DNA of 41,223 nucleotides. Origin: Aquificaceae bacterium. Lineage in GTDB: Bacteria; Aquificota; Aquificia; Aquificales; Aquificaceae. A program made the position numbers and the translations under genes. This document shows positions 15,886 through 27,649 of the stretch, piece after piece. The number at the start of each line of letters is the position of its first letter. The stretch's first letter is position 1. The stretch spans positions 1 to 41,223 of the forward strand of contig JBBKAW010000044.1 in NCBI GenBank assembly GCA_037722135.1, given 5' to 3'. Under the pieces are notes generated by a model, which did no database searches, was not told the origin of the DNA, and saw only the letters and a list, made by a program, of their open reading frames with translations.

Positions 15886-17581
15886 TGGAAATGCCCGCAG
15901 TATGAAGGTAGTTTATTGCTTTCTTTATAACAGCAGGGTTTGTGTCCTTTGCATACATAAGGCTTAATATAAGAGAGGGTATATCCTCTGGGTCCACAAA
16001 AGGCTCTACTATCTTGTTGTCTTCCATGTATACAAAGCTACCCAGTCCCTCAAGTAAGCTTTGAAATTCCTGTGCTTCTAAGTTGTTTCTGAGAAAAGTC
16101 AAGAGACCGTTGCAAGCTTCCAAAAACACTTGGCTATCTCTGACCTCAGGAACCGCCAAAATCCCACTCTCCAATTTATCAAATATCTCTCTTATTCTGT
16201 CTTTTGAGTGTATGGGATTTCCAAACATTGGTAGTATGGTATTTATTTCTTCCCTATTAATACGCTTCAGAGATCTGTTGAGAAGGTCTTGCGAAGGTAT
16301 GATAAGGTTTGCATACACAAGCACATCTTCTGTATCTACATCCTCTAAGGGATTAAGCTCTTCATAAGTGCAAAAAGAACTCAGGAAGCTACCGGTAAAC
16401 AGAAAACCTTTACTTTCTTCCAATACTGCAAAACTGCCTTTTTCAGGAAGAAAGGGCAAAGACAGAAACCTTAGAACATCTCCTGTGGCTAACCTAAGCC
16501 TTTTGTTGGGAAAGGTTTCAAAAGTCCTTATTCTTGCCTGCGGAATACCAAGAGTCCTTAATCGTTGAGCAATGCTAAGGGAGGTTATCACAAAAGCCTT
16601 TTGGTTAGACTGTAAGAAATTTACAATTCCTGAACAATCATCCACACCAGAGCTGAGCACCACCACCGCCTTTACCGCTTCTACAGTGCCAACCACTTGT
16701 TCCAGCTTTGACCTTATAAGAACATAATCTTGGACCGTGCCTATGTTTATAAGCACTGGGACTTTTATGTTATCCCTTTCGTATATACGTAAATATGCGT
16801 TTCTTTGAATTAGCCCATACCTCTGAGGAGAACCTACCCAGAAAAGCCCATGAGATATTTCTATGGGCTGACTTAAATCAAGGACAGGCTTTGTTGGAGG
16901 AACCCTTTCTACCCCTAAAGCGGGTTGTGAAATAGATGGCTTTGGCGTATAACCATACACAAGACTGGAGAAGAGCTCCCAGTTGTCTTTGTATTTATAG
17001 TTAATAACAGCCTTTTCTTTTTGATAGATATCCAGTTTGATTTTTACGTCTTTTGAGAACAAATCAGACAAATCTTCTATTCTACAACTGCAACCTTCTA
17101 TGATACCCTTGTATATGTATATACCGCAGGCTTTTCCTTCACCCTCTATTATGAGCACTGAAGTGATGCCTTTACGCAAAAGTTTAATTAATAAATTCAT
17201 AGGACCTAATCTTGACAAGGATGCGGTATCTTGTGGGTCCTTGCTTAGCCTAACTACTTTGGTTAAAAGCTCTATTGGATTGAAGGGAAGAACTTCGTAG
17301 TTAACTTCCTTTAGTCCATATTTTAATAATTTCTCAGCTTCTTCATAGCTTTCTACAAACAGAATGGGCATTATATATTTCCCGAGCTCCAGTAGCTTGA
17401 ACCAGAAATCTATATCTTCTTCTGGCATTATTATTACCTCAGGTTCTGACACTTTCAAGAGTTCAAGGGCTTTTTCCTCATCAAAGGCTATGAGGAGTTT
17501 ATGTCCAGTTATATTAAATATGTCCGCAAGAAGAGAAAAGTATTGCTTCTTTTTGTCTAAAAGCATACAAAAAACACCCAT
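15875..17581 (-). CDS. Pseudo-receiver + PATAN/DUF4388-like + metal-less flavodiiron/beta-lactamase-fold protein
   Basis: A 568-residue protein of apparently binding rather than catalytic nature. Residues about 6-110 look like a response-regulator receiver, but the phospho-acceptor position in PEVIIMPEED is not the usual Asp and the conserved Lys in the KPF motif is Leu (VLPFNP). Residues about 121-210 resemble the PATAN/DUF4388 module. Residues about 240-475 follow the flavodiiron/ODP beta-lactamase fold (ISHGLFWVG, RNAYLRIY), with HxExDHxG degraded to SSGVDDCSG (310-318) and the later Asp of SGDAFG to Ser (TGSFLSS). A GGGAGG supports ATG 17581. It shares one base with the upstream stop (TAATG). 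The domain calls after the first are inference; function is unknown. Confidence 0.65.
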   Translation of the reverse strand: MGVFCMLLDKKKQYFSLLADIFNITGHKLLIAFDEEKALELLKVSEPEVIIMPEEDIDFWFKLLELGKYIMPILFVESYEEAEKLLKYGLKEVNYEVLPFNPIELLTKVVRLSKDPQDTASLSRLGPMNLLIKLLRKGITSVLIIEGEGKACGIYIYKGIIEGCSCRIEDLSDLFSKDVKIKLDIYQKEKAVINYKYKDNWELFSSLVYGYTPKPSISQPALGVERVPPTKPVLDLSQPIEISHGLFWVGSPQRYGLIQRNAYLRIYERDNIKVPVLINIGTVQDYVLIRSKLEQVVGTVEAVKAVVVLSSGVDDCSGIVNFLQSNQKAFVITSLSIAQRLRTLGIPQARIRTFETFPNKRLRLATGDVLRFLSLPFLPEKGSFAVLEESKGFLFTGSFLSSFCTYEELNPLEDVDTEDVLVYANLIIPSQDLLNRSLKRINREEINTILPMFGNPIHSKDRIREIFDKLESGILAVPEVRDSQVFLEACNGLLTFLRNNLEAQEFQSLLEGLGSFVYMEDNKIVEPFVDPEDIPSLILSLMYAKDTNPAVIKKAINYLHTAGISITI

Positions 17582-17829
17582 TAATAAACCTCCCTCTTTT
17601 GAGCTGCTACTTTTAGAAGTCTTAACTGCTCTCTGAGAATGTTCATTGCTTGCACCAACATGAAAAAGGCGTGTTCCACATTTAAAAGTGCGGACTGGAA
17701 GGATAGGTCGTCTTCAAGAAGCCTTAGCTCTCTAAACCTTCTGTAAAACTCATCCACCTCTGTGCCAAAATTTAGAAGAGCTTTAATGGTTTCTTCTGAG
17801 AGTTCTAAAGCGGGTTTTTTTGTATCCAT
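17581..17829 (-). CDS. Small helical protein of unknown function
   Basis: 82 residues, predicted almost wholly alpha-helical, acidic at the N-terminus, Leu-rich with heptad-like spacing (LRLLEDDL, ALLNVEHAFFMLVQAMNIL). There is no signal peptide, cysteine or known motif. The start overlaps the end of the phosphohexomutase-like gene by 25 bases and the stop overlaps the next start, so it is translationally coupled on both sides and is probably a partner of one of those proteins. I do not recognise the family. Confidence 0.6.
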   Translation of the reverse strand: MDTKKPALELSEETIKALLNFGTEVDEFYRRFRELRLLEDDLSFQSALLNVEHAFFMLVQAMNILREQLRLLKVAAQKREVY

Positions 17830-18206
17830 ATATTACCTACCTCCTCTCCTTCTGACCTTGGCATATTATACCTACTAAATAGTATAGATTCAACCATTTT
17901 AAGCTCATAGTCCTGCAGGTTCTCTATCCATAGTCTCGCCTTTCCTTCTTCGATGGTATGTTTTAGAATTATATCACCATTTTCTTGCGTATATACATCA
18001 CCACCACCCGCCATAAAGCCCACCGCTACAGAAAGCGTAACAAAGCTCAAAGTATCCACTTTCATCTTGGGTTTTTCAATATTCCTGCTTACCTTAAGGT
18101 AAGTGCAAAGTGCAAGACCAACTCTCATGAGGTTTTCTGGAGTAAAGGGGAATAGTCCCACTTTCCCCTGCAGACAATTTTCCTCAAACAACTTCCTTGA
18201 GTGCAC
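17805..18206 (-). CDS. Phosphohexomutase domain-I remnant (catalytic loop absent)
   Basis: 133 residues starting at GTG 18206, which has a GGAGG nine bases before it, inside the end of tlyA. The segment LFEENCLQGKVGLFPFTPE followed by NLMRVGLALCTYL matches the opening of phosphomannomutase/phosphoglucomutase domain I (family form FGTxGIRGKxG...TPE...LGxAxGxYL). The later VAVGFMAGGGDVY resembles the GlaaGxdV strand. The GRDxR motif is replaced by MKVDTL, and the phosphoserine loop TASHNP is not there. Full enzymes have about 450 residues in four domains; this has part of one. I infer a non-catalytic sugar-phosphate-binding or structural protein. Homology is by eye and should be held lightly. 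Confidence 0.55.
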   Translation of the reverse strand: MHSRKLFEENCLQGKVGLFPFTPENLMRVGLALCTYLKVSRNIEKPKMKVDTLSFVTLSVAVGFMAGGGDVYTQENGDIILKHTIEEGKARLWIENLQDYELKMVESILFSRYNMPRSEGEEVGNIWIQKNPL

Positions 18207-18960
18207 CTTCTACCACCTCCTCTAAGTTTTCTATAGCTTTTAGATGCTTTCCTGAAAGAAGAAAAAACTCTTCATTACCTTTCGCACCTTTTGGCTTTGA
18301 CTTTATTATTCCAGCTATATTAAAACCTAAGGAAGTTAGGAACTTTGCAACCTTTAGCACAGCCTTCTTTTTCTCCTCCTCTTCTCTAACTATTCCTTTC
18401 TTTACCTTCTCAGGACCAACTTCAAACTGTGGCTTTACTAATACCAGAAAAACTCCCTCTTCCTTTAAGAATTTTATCACGTGAGGAATCAACTTTGTTG
18501 CAGATATGAAGGAAACGTCCATCACTATTATGTCTACAAGCTCTGGTATATGCCTTTCTGTAAGTTCTCTCGCATCTGTTTGTTCATAAAGCACCACTCT
18601 TGGGTCTGACCTTAGCTTTGGGTCCATTTGACCCTTTCCCACGTCCACTGCGTATACCTTTTTTGCACCATGCATAAGAAGGCACTGGGTAAAGCCTCCC
18701 GTAGAAGAGCCAACATCAAGTGCTACCGCATCTTTTACATCAAGTCCAAATCTCTGAATAGCCCACTCTAACTTATAGCCACCTCTGGATACATACTTAG
18801 GAGGCTCTTTAACTTCTACGGTCTGTCCTTCTTTTATCCTTGTCCCGGGTTTTGTAATAGGTCTGCCATCCACATACACAAGCCCTGCCATTATTATGGC
18901 TTGAGCCTTTTCTCTACTGGAGACATAGCCCTTTTCAACCAAATACTGGTCAAGCCTCAA
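18184..18960 (-). CDS. tlyA: TlyA-type rRNA 2'-O-methyltransferase (S4 + FtsJ-like)
   Basis: TlyA-family enzymes methylate ribose 2'-OH of cytidines in 16S and sometimes 23S rRNA. The 258-residue protein has an N-terminal S4 RNA-binding domain ([19 protein letters not shown], residues 1-60) and a Rossmann methyltransferase domain with SAM loop ALDVGSSTGGFTQ (about 79-91) and the catalytic Lys/Asp region (DVSFISATK, LVKPQFEVG). The start appears to be TTG 18960, overlapping the yggT stop (TTGA), which suits coupling. Its role fits the ribosomal operon it sits in. The older name 'haemolysin' is not supported. Confidence 0.9.
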   Translation of the reverse strand: MRLDQYLVEKGYVSSREKAQAIIMAGLVYVDGRPITKPGTRIKEGQTVEVKEPPKYVSRGGYKLEWAIQRFGLDVKDAVALDVGSSTGGFTQCLLMHGAKKVYAVDVGKGQMDPKLRSDPRVVLYEQTDARELTERHIPELVDIIVMDVSFISATKLIPHVIKFLKEEGVFLVLVKPQFEVGPEKVKKGIVREEEEKKKAVLKVAKFLTSLGFNIAGIIKSKPKGAKGNEEFFLLSGKHLKAIENLEEVVEGALKEVV

Positions 18961-19196
18961 AGTCTAAAAAGATGCTTTATGAAATAGAGTATAAAGAGAA
19001 GAACAAGAGGAGAAAAGTCAAAGCCACCAATGGGTGGAAGAACTCTTCTTATAGGCTCAAGAAGGGGCGATATGAGACTGTCTAACATTTCGTAAAGTTT
19101 GCTTTCTCTAACCTTTGGTATCCACGAACCTATGGCATGGATAAAAACCAACAGTATAAGCAAGTTTATGAGGAAAGATAAAAATCCCTTTATCAT
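18957..19196 (-). CDS. YggT family membrane protein
   Basis: 79 residues with two hydrophobic segments (about 4-24 and 58-78) separated by the family signature ([20 protein letters not shown] and [15 protein letters not shown]). YggT proteins are small inner-membrane proteins of unclear role, linked to osmotic or cell-division functions in other bacteria. This one has only one YggT repeat, as in Gram-positive and cyanobacterial forms. The start overlaps the rplQ stop by four bases and the stop overlaps tlyA. Confidence 0.85.
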   Translation of the reverse strand: MIKGFLSFLINLLILLVFIHAIGSWIPKVRESKLYEMLDSLISPLLEPIRRVLPPIGGFDFSPLVLLFILYFIKHLFRL

Positions 19197-19549
19197 TCTA
19201 CAAGCTCAAGGATAGCAAGCTCGCATCCATCACCTTTTCTTCTTTCAGGCAGTTTTATTATCCTTGTGTAGCCTCCATTCCTGTTTTCAAACCTTGGAGC
19301 AACTTCCTCAAAAAGCCTTTTAATCACCTTTCTATCAGGTAGGAGGGAAAGAGCGTGCCTTCTGGCGGATAGATCTCCCCTTTTACCAAGGCTTATAAGC
19401 TTTTCCACAAAGGGTCTTACCGCCTTAGCCTTTTGGAGGGAAGTTTCTACTCTCTCTTCCATTATGAGTGCCCTTGCAAGAGACCTGTAAAGTGCAAGCC
19501 TTTGTTCCTTTGTTCTATCAAAGTGTTTTTTCTTTACCCTGTGCCTCAT
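19193..19549 (-). CDS. rplQ: 50S ribosomal protein L17
   Basis: Large-subunit protein near the exit tunnel. 118 residues, with the family start [20 protein letters not shown] and the internal [12 protein letters not shown]. It is the last ribosomal gene of the merged spc/alpha cluster, five bases after rpoA, in the usual bacterial order rpsD-rpoA-rplQ. Confidence 0.98.
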   Translation of the reverse strand: MRHRVKKKHFDRTKEQRLALYRSLARALIMEERVETSLQKAKAVRPFVEKLISLGKRGDLSARRHALSLLPDRKVIKRLFEEVAPRFENRNGGYTRIIKLPERRKGDGCELAILELVE

Positions 19550-19554
19550 CTCCT

Positions 19555-20508
19555 TTACCTCCTGCTTTCTATGTCCATACCCAAGTGAAGTCCCATTTGT
19601 TTTAATGCTTCTTTAATCTCGTTTATCGCTTTTCTACCCACATTCTTTGTAGCCTTTAGGTCTTCTTCTGTAAGCTTTACCAGGTCTCCTATAGTGGATA
19701 TGCCCATCCTCTTTATGGAATTGAGCGCCCTTTGAGAAATATCAAGCTCTTCTATGGGAAGGCTCAGCTTTTCTACAAACTCTTCTGTTACACCCACAGG
19801 CTCTTCCACAACTGGAATTTCAAAGGATATATTCTCAAGCAGTGTGAAGTTTTTCACTATTAAACCTACCGCCTCTTTTATGACTTCATCAGGTGTCTTT
19901 GTGCCATCTGTGTAAACTTCCATTATAAGTCTGTCGTAGTCACTCCTTTTTTCTACCCTTGTTTTTTCCACCCTAAAGGCAACTTGGCGAACTGGTGAAA
20001 AGTCCGCATCCACCAATATCCATCCAGTTTCTCCAAGAACTTCCATTTCCTCAGTGGGGACGTATCCAAAGCCCCTTTCAATCCTTAGCTCTATATTTAT
20101 CTCCTTATCTGGGCTTGTTATAGTTAGTATCTTTTGCTCGGGGTTTACTATCTCTACGTTGGGGGGAAGGCTTATATCCTTTGCGTATACCACACCCTCT
20201 CCCTTCTTTTTAAGATATAGGACTTCCACGTCAGAATTGTGGAGCTTAAATCTAATCCTTTTGAGGTTTGCTATTATTTCAATGGTATCCTCTTGAACAC
20301 CTTCTATGGCGGAAAACTCATGATAAACACCGTATATCTTTACCGCAGTTAAGGCAACCCCTTGTATGGAAGAGAGCAAGGTCCTTCTAAGGGAATTGCC
20401 TATGGTTATACCAAAGCCTCTTTCTAATGGTTCCACAACAAAGCGACCATATGTCTTTGTCCTCTCTTCCCAATAGACCTTAGAAGGAAAAAGAAACTCT
20501 CTAAGCAT
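19555..20508 (-). CDS. rpoA: DNA-directed RNA polymerase subunit alpha
   Basis: The alpha dimer scaffolds RNA polymerase. 317 residues: N-terminal assembly domain (1-230) with [20 protein letters not shown], linker, and C-terminal domain (about 250-310) with the helix-hairpin-helix [20 protein letters not shown] that contacts UP elements and activators. The usual alpha-CTD length is kept. A GGAGGTTAAG precedes the ATG. It sits between rpsD and rplQ as in most bacteria. Confidence 0.98.
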   Translation of the reverse strand: MLREFLFPSKVYWEERTKTYGRFVVEPLERGFGITIGNSLRRTLLSSIQGVALTAVKIYGVYHEFSAIEGVQEDTIEIIANLKRIRFKLHNSDVEVLYLKKKGEGVVYAKDISLPPNVEIVNPEQKILTITSPDKEINIELRIERGFGYVPTEEMEVLGETGWILVDADFSPVRQVAFRVEKTRVEKRSDYDRLIMEVYTDGTKTPDEVIKEAVGLIVKNFTLLENISFEIPVVEEPVGVTEEFVEKLSLPIEELDISQRALNSIKRMGISTIGDLVKLTEEDLKATKNVGRKAINEIKEALKQMGLHLGMDIESRR

Positions 20509-20521
20509 ACTCTTAACCTCC

Positions 20522-21151
20522 TTAAACTCTTGAATAGAACTCTATTACGTATTGGAGATTTATAGGAACTTCCAACTGAATGTCTCTTGGAAGGTCTACC
20601 ACTTTCCCTCTGAAGTTCTCCTTATCTAATTCAAGCCAAGGTGGTATGCTTCTTGGGTCCACGTTTTGTAGGTTTTCCAAAAGCTGTGGTATATCCCTTG
20701 AGGAGGGCTTTACCTCTATTACGTCTCCCACCTCAACCCTGTAGGAGGGTATGTCCACCTTCTTACCATTTACTAAAAAGTGCCCATGCACTATCCATTG
20801 TCTTGCCTGCCTTCTGGTGCAGGCAAAACCTAACCTATAGACTACATTATCAAGTCTTCTTTCCAAGAGTTGGAGAAGAACCTGTCCTGTGTTCCCTTTG
20901 GAGCGGGATGCCTCGTCAAAATATCTTTTGAACTGCTTCTCTCTTAGACCTCCATAAAGAAACTTGAGCTTTTGTTTTTCCATAAGTCTTATGCCGTATT
21001 CGGTAAGCTTTCTTCTTCTACCCTTTATCCTTCCGTGCTGACCGGGTGGAAAGTTTCTTCTGGCTAAGATTTTTGGTGCACTCTTTTTACCCGATACAAC
21101 CACCCCAAATCTTCTATCTATCCTTACCAGAGGTCCTATATACCTACCCAT
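20522..21151 (-). CDS. rpsD: 30S ribosomal protein S4
   Basis: Primary 16S rRNA-binding protein and, in E. coli, the autoregulator of the alpha operon. 209 residues, with the S4 domain (ERRLDNVVYRLGFACTRRQAR) in the middle. The N-terminus has no CxxC zinc pair, so it is the zinc-free form. It lies between rpsK and rpoA. Confidence 0.98.
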   Translation of the reverse strand: MGRYIGPLVRIDRRFGVVVSGKKSAPKILARRNFPPGQHGRIKGRRRKLTEYGIRLMEKQKLKFLYGGLREKQFKRYFDEASRSKGNTGQVLLQLLERRLDNVVYRLGFACTRRQARQWIVHGHFLVNGKKVDIPSYRVEVGDVIEVKPSSRDIPQLLENLQNVDPRSIPPWLELDKENFRGKVVDLPRDIQLEVPINLQYVIEFYSRV

Positions 21152-21154
21152 GCC

Positions 21155-21541
21155 TTAAACCCTCCTCTTGGCTGGTGGTCTGCATCCATTATGAGGTATG
21201 GGCGTCACATCCCTTATTGCTTTTATCTTTATACCAGCGGCGTATATGGCTCTGAGAGCGGACTCTCTTCCTGCACCTGCTCCTTTTATCCTAACTTCCG
21301 CTTCTTGAAGTCCATACTCTTGCATAGCCCTCTTTGCCGCCTTTTGTGCTGCAAGCTGTGCTGCATAGGGCGTGCTCTTCCTCGTTCCCTTAAAACCTAC
21401 AGTGCCACCGCTTTCCCAAACAAGGACGTTGCCCTGCTTATCGGTTATGGTTACTATGGTGTTGTTAAAAGTGCTAAGTATGTGAACTATACCTTCTGTT
21501 ACGGTTCTTTTTTGTTTTTTAGGTTGTTGCCTTCTCGCCAT
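21155..21541 (-). CDS. rpsK: 30S ribosomal protein S11
   Basis: Platform protein of the small subunit. 128 residues from ATG 21541; a TTG three bases upstream is in frame, but AGGAGG is spaced for the ATG. Motifs [15 protein letters not shown] and the C-terminal [13 protein letters not shown] are diagnostic. The rpsD start follows within four bases. Confidence 0.97.
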   Translation of the reverse strand: MARRQQPKKQKRTVTEGIVHILSTFNNTIVTITDKQGNVLVWESGGTVGFKGTRKSTPYAAQLAAQKAAKRAMQEYGLQEAEVRIKGAGAGRESALRAIYAAGIKIKAIRDVTPIPHNGCRPPAKRRV

Positions 21542-21552
21542 CAATTACCTCC

Positions 21553-21933
21553 TTACTTTACTATCTTTTTCTTAGTTCCACCAACGGTTTTTCTTTTACC
21601 CTTTCTGGTTCTTGCATTGGTCCTTGTTTGCTGACCTCTTACTGGCAAACCCTTTGCATGCCTTATACCTCTATAACATCCCATGTCTATGAGCTTTTTA
21701 ATGTTCATTTGAACTTCCCTTCTGAGGTCACCTTCCACGGTGTAGTTTTGCTCTATAAACTTCCTTATGGTATTTAACTCTTCTGGTGTTAACTCTCCAA
21801 GCCTTTTGGTGCAGGGTATACCGGTTTTCTCACATATCTCCCTTGCCCTTGACCATCCTATGCCATAAAGGTATGTAAGGGCAACCTCTAACTTTTTTCC
21901 ATCAGGAAGGTCAACACCCGCTATCCTTGCCAT
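21553..21933 (-). CDS. rpsM: 30S ribosomal protein S13
   Basis: Head protein of the small subunit that contacts the P-site tRNA and L5. 126 residues with the conserved [19 protein letters not shown] start, [19 protein letters not shown] core and a basic [11 protein letters not shown] tail. AGGAGG lies before the ATG, and the gene order rpmJ-rpsM-rpsK is standard. Confidence 0.98.
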   Translation of the reverse strand: MARIAGVDLPDGKKLEVALTYLYGIGWSRAREICEKTGIPCTKRLGELTPEELNTIRKFIEQNYTVEGDLRREVQMNIKKLIDMGCYRGIRHAKGLPVRGQQTRTNARTRKGKRKTVGGTKKKIVK

Positions 21934-21944
21934 CTTCTACCTCC

Positions 21945-22061
21945 TCAATTACCCTGTCTTTGTTTGTGCTTTGGGTTTTCGCATATTACCATAACTCTTC
22001 CCTTTCTCCTTATCACCTTACACTTGTCGCATATGGGTTTAACAGAGGGCTTTACCTTCAT
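21945..22061 (-). CDS. rpmJ: 50S ribosomal protein L36
   Basis: A 38-residue gene in the gap between infA and rpsM, easily missed because of its size. The translation begins [19 protein letters not shown] and ends [12 protein letters not shown]. It has the C-x2-C...C-x4-H zinc ribbon (C11, C14, C27, H32), so it is the zinc-binding form. GGAGGTAAGC precedes the ATG. The position between infA and rpsM is the normal bacterial one. Confidence 0.96.
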   Translation of the reverse strand: MKVKPSVKPICDKCKVIRRKGRVMVICENPKHKQRQGN

Positions 22062-22098
22062 GCTTACCTCCTTGTAAGCTAAAAATTATAGCACAAAA

Positions 22099-22330
22099 TC
22101 ATCCTCTGTATATTATTCTTCCTCTTGTGAGGTCATAGGGGGATAGCTCCACCTTAACCTTGTCGCCGGGTAGTATCCTGATAAAGTGTATCCTCATTTT
22201 ACCAGACACATGGGCAAGCACTTCATGTCCCGTTTCCAACCTTACTTTAAACATGGCATTAGGCAGAGCCTCTATGACCTCACCCTCAAGCACTATACCC
22301 TTTTCCTTTTGTTTTTCTTCTCCCTTCTTC

Positions 22331-22338
<8 letters not shown>
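22099..22338 (-). CDS. infA: Translation initiation factor IF-1
   Basis: Small OB-fold protein that blocks the A site during initiation. 79 residues, with the core [18 protein letters not shown] and [19 protein letters not shown], ending at RGRIIYRG. It carries a Lys/Glu-rich N-terminal extension of about 14 residues ([13 protein letters not shown]) beyond the usual 'AKKDVIEVEG' opening. The start overlaps the map stop by eight bases. Confidence 0.97.
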
Positions 22339-25038
<2,700 letters not shown>

Positions 25039-25045
<7 letters not shown>

Positions 25046-25488
25046 TTTATCTCCTCACAGCTTCCACCAACTGCTTCTATCTTCTGCCTTGCGGACTGAG
25101 AGAAGGCGTGAGCTTTTACTTTGAGTGGCTTGGTGAGTTCTCCGTCTCCGAGCACTTTTACTGGCATACCCTTCTTCACAAGCCCCTTTTGAAGGAGAAG
25201 CTCTGGAGTTATCTCTTGACCTGCATCAAAGTATTTCTCTAAGGTCTTGAGGTTTACTACCGTATACTCCACCCTGTTTACAGGTTTGAAACCTCTTTTT
25301 GGCACCCTTTTGTGAAGCGGTGTTTGTCCACCTTCAAACCATGAAGGGAGCTTTCTGTCTCCAGACCTTGACTTCTGACCCTTATGACCCCTTCCACAGG
25401 TTTTACCACGTCCAGAGCCTATACCCCTTCCTACCCTTTTTCTTTCCCTTACCGCTCCTTCGTTGGGTGCAAGCTCGTGCAGTTTCAT
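25039..25488 (-). CDS. rplO: 50S ribosomal protein L15
   Basis: Large-subunit assembly protein. 149 residues with the Gly/Arg-rich N-terminal tail ([19 protein letters not shown]) and [15 protein letters not shown]. It overlaps rpmD at its start by four bases and secY at its end. Confidence 0.97.
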
Positions 25489-25670
25489 TCCTCTACCTCC
25501 TCTACCTGAAGAAGATGAATTGCTTTACGTATATTGCCTCTTACCATAGGATTGTCCTCAAGCAAAACCACTTGACCCACCTTCCTTAGCCCAAGGCTTT
25601 TTACCGCCTTTATTTGAGCTTCTGACTTTCCCGCAAGACCTCTAACAAGCTTTACTCTGAGCTTTGCCAT
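25485..25670 (-). CDS. rpmD: 50S ribosomal protein L30
   Basis: 61 residues, the short bacterial form: [19 protein letters not shown] and [20 protein letters not shown]. It lies between rpsE and rplO as usual. Many thermophiles and some bacteria lack L30; here it is intact. Confidence 0.95.
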   Translation of the reverse strand: MAKLRVKLVRGLAGKSEAQIKAVKSLGLRKVGQVVLLEDNPMVRGNIRKAIHLLQVEEVEE

Positions 25671-25681
25671 GGTTTGCCTCC

Positions 25682-26269
25682 TTATGGGATACGCAGGTCT
25701 CTTGCGTAGATGTTATATCGCTTTCTTAGCACTTCTATATCTATGCCCCTTGCTTTTGCCACTTCTTCTATGGACCTTAGCTTGAGAAGTGCGTCAAAGA
25801 CTGCCCTTACCACATTGTTGGGGTTTGTGCTTCCTTGGAGCTTGGTAAGCACGTCTGTGTAGCCTGCTAATTCAAAGATGGGTTTTGCAGCACCACCAGC
25901 CACTATACCCGTTCCACGCCTTGCAGGCATAACCTTTATCATAGTAGGACCATAATGTCCTATCACGTCGTGTGGGACAGTGCCGTTTTCTATTGGCACT
26001 CTTATTATGTGCTTTTTCCCATCCTCTATAGCTTTGGCTATTGCTATTGGCACTTCCCTTGCCTTTCCGAGCCCAAAGCCTACAAAACCTCTCCTGTCTC
26101 CTACTATCACCAGGGCACTAAAGGAGAACCTCTTTCCACCCTTTGTAACCCTCGTGGTCCTCCTTGCATAAATGAGTCTCTCTTCTATTTGGAGCTGGTC
26201 TTCAAGCTCCGCTATACCCTGCTCTTTTCTTTTCTTGTCAATTAAACTTTCAATAGATACGCCACCCAT
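25682..26269 (-). CDS. rpsE: 30S ribosomal protein S5
   Basis: Decoding-fidelity and helicase-region protein. 195 residues, with the S5 N-domain (KGGKRFSFSALVIVGDRRG) and the C-domain (ARRGTGIVAGGAAKPIFELAG). The N-terminal extension of about 20 residues is slightly longer than in E. coli. Confidence 0.97.
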   Translation of the reverse strand: MGGVSIESLIDKKRKEQGIAELEDQLQIEERLIYARRTTRVTKGGKRFSFSALVIVGDRRGFVGFGLGKAREVPIAIAKAIEDGKKHIIRVPIENGTVPHDVIGHYGPTMIKVMPARRGTGIVAGGAAKPIFELAGYTDVLTKLQGSTNPNNVVRAVFDALLKLRSIEEVAKARGIDIEVLRKRYNIYARDLRIP

Positions 26270-26280
26270 CTTTGCCTCCT

Positions 26281-26658
26281 TTAGAATTCAAGACCAAGTT
26301 CTCTGCATTTATCTGCAAAAGCCTTTATCTTTCCGTGGTAAAGGAAACCACCTCTATCAAAAACCACCTTTTTTATACCCTTCTCCATAGCCCTTTTGAC
26401 AAGGAGCTCCGCAACCTTTTGCACGTCCTGTATAGACTTTCCACCCCTTTTGCCTGTTAGTTGAACATACTCACGGTCTATAGAGGAAGCGGAGACTAAA
26501 GTCCTTGATTGTCCTCCAGAATCATCAATAATCTGTGCGTAGAAGGCATTAAGACTTCTGTAGACACACAACCTTGGTCTTTCAGGAGTTCCAGATATCT
26601 TCTTCCTTATTCTTTTGTGTCTCCTTTCCCTTTTCTCATGTCTATTTAGCTTTGCCAT
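26281..26658 (-). CDS. rplR: 50S ribosomal protein L18
   Basis: Binds 5S rRNA. 125 residues; [21 protein letters not shown] is the conserved RNA-binding strand and [17 protein letters not shown] the C-terminal signature. AGGAGG precedes the ATG. Confidence 0.97.
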   Translation of the reverse strand: MAKLNRHEKRERRHKRIRKKISGTPERPRLCVYRSLNAFYAQIIDDSGGQSRTLVSASSIDREYVQLTGKRGGKSIQDVQKVAELLVKRAMEKGIKKVVFDRGGFLYHGKIKAFADKCRELGLEF

Positions 26659-26669
26659 ATTTCACCTCC

Positions 26670-27224
26670 TTACTTTTTACCACCCTTACCCTTTCCAGCA
26701 GCCTTTCCTGCCTTTAGTCTGAGAACTTCACCTTCGTACCTTATACCTTTACCCTTATATGCATCGGGTTTTTTGAAGGCTCTTATTTGAGCACACACCT
26801 GACCTACCCTGGCTTTGTCTATACCACTTACATATATTTTGTTTTCCTTGACCTCTATCTTCACGTCTGGGGGAATAGGGTAAATCACAGGGTGAGAAAA
26901 TCCAAGATTAAGCTCTAAGTTATTACCCTTGACCGCAGCCCTATAACCAAGACCCACCACCTCAAGCACCTTTGTGTAGCCTTCAGTAACCCCTTTTATC
27001 ATGTTTCTGATAAGTGCTGCAGTGGTGCCATGCATAGCCCGATGAAAGGGTAGGTCTGTGGGTCTTTCTACCCTTATGGTGTTGCCTTCCAGCCTTACAC
27101 TTATGTCCGGATGGAGCTTCATAGACAGCTTGCCCTTTGGTCCTTCAACCCTAATTTCACCCTCTTGGATGCTTACCTTAACACCTGCGGGAATTTCAAT
27201 TGGTTTCTTGCCTATTCTTGACAT
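26670..27224 (-). CDS. rplF: 50S ribosomal protein L6
   Basis: Sits near the factor-binding site. 184 residues with two L6 repeats, the start [17 protein letters not shown] and the C-terminal [20 protein letters not shown]. The Gly/Lys tail ([12 protein letters not shown]) is normal. Confidence 0.97.
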   Translation of the reverse strand: MSRIGKKPIEIPAGVKVSIQEGEIRVEGPKGKLSMKLHPDISVRLEGNTIRVERPTDLPFHRAMHGTTAALIRNMIKGVTEGYTKVLEVVGLGYRAAVKGNNLELNLGFSHPVIYPIPPDVKIEVKENKIYVSGIDKARVGQVCAQIRAFKKPDAYKGKGIRYEGEVLRLKAGKAAGKGKGGKK

Positions 27225-27233
27225 GTCCGCACC

Positions 27234-27638
27234 TCACCAAACATATGCTATTAATTCTCCACCTTTACCAAGTTTCCTTGCATCGTGGTCTGTAATAATG
27301 CCAGCGTCTGTGGAAAGTATAGCTATACCAAGACCCTTTTGCACGTAAGGTATCTTATGCTTTGGAACGTATACCCTCCTTCCAGGTTTGGAAACCTTCT
27401 TGATTTCAGAAATGACACTTTTCTCCTTTTTAGGGTCAAGGTATTTAAGGTGTATCCTTAGTGTGTACTGTGTGCCTTTTTTGTTTTCCTCAAGCCTTTC
27501 CCAGTCCCTTATATAACCCTCCTTTTTAAGGAGCTCCAAAATAGCCTCTTTTAGTTTTGAGGAGGGTGTATCCACGTAGTCTTTCCTTCTTCTTATGGCG
27601 TTCTTTATCGCAGAAAACATATCCGCTACTGGGTCCAT
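27234..27638 (-). CDS. rpsH: 30S ribosomal protein S8
   Basis: Primary 16S rRNA binder and, in E. coli, the translational repressor of the spc operon. 134 residues, MDPVADMFSAIKNAIRR at the start and YVPKHKIPYVQKGLGIAILST in the C-domain. It lies between rpsN and rplF. Confidence 0.97.
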   Translation of the reverse strand: MDPVADMFSAIKNAIRRRKDYVDTPSSKLKEAILELLKKEGYIRDWERLEENKKGTQYTLRIHLKYLDPKKEKSVISEIKKVSKPGRRVYVPKHKIPYVQKGLGIAILSTDAGIITDHDARKLGKGGELIAYVW

Positions 27639-27649
27639 CTTCTACCTCC

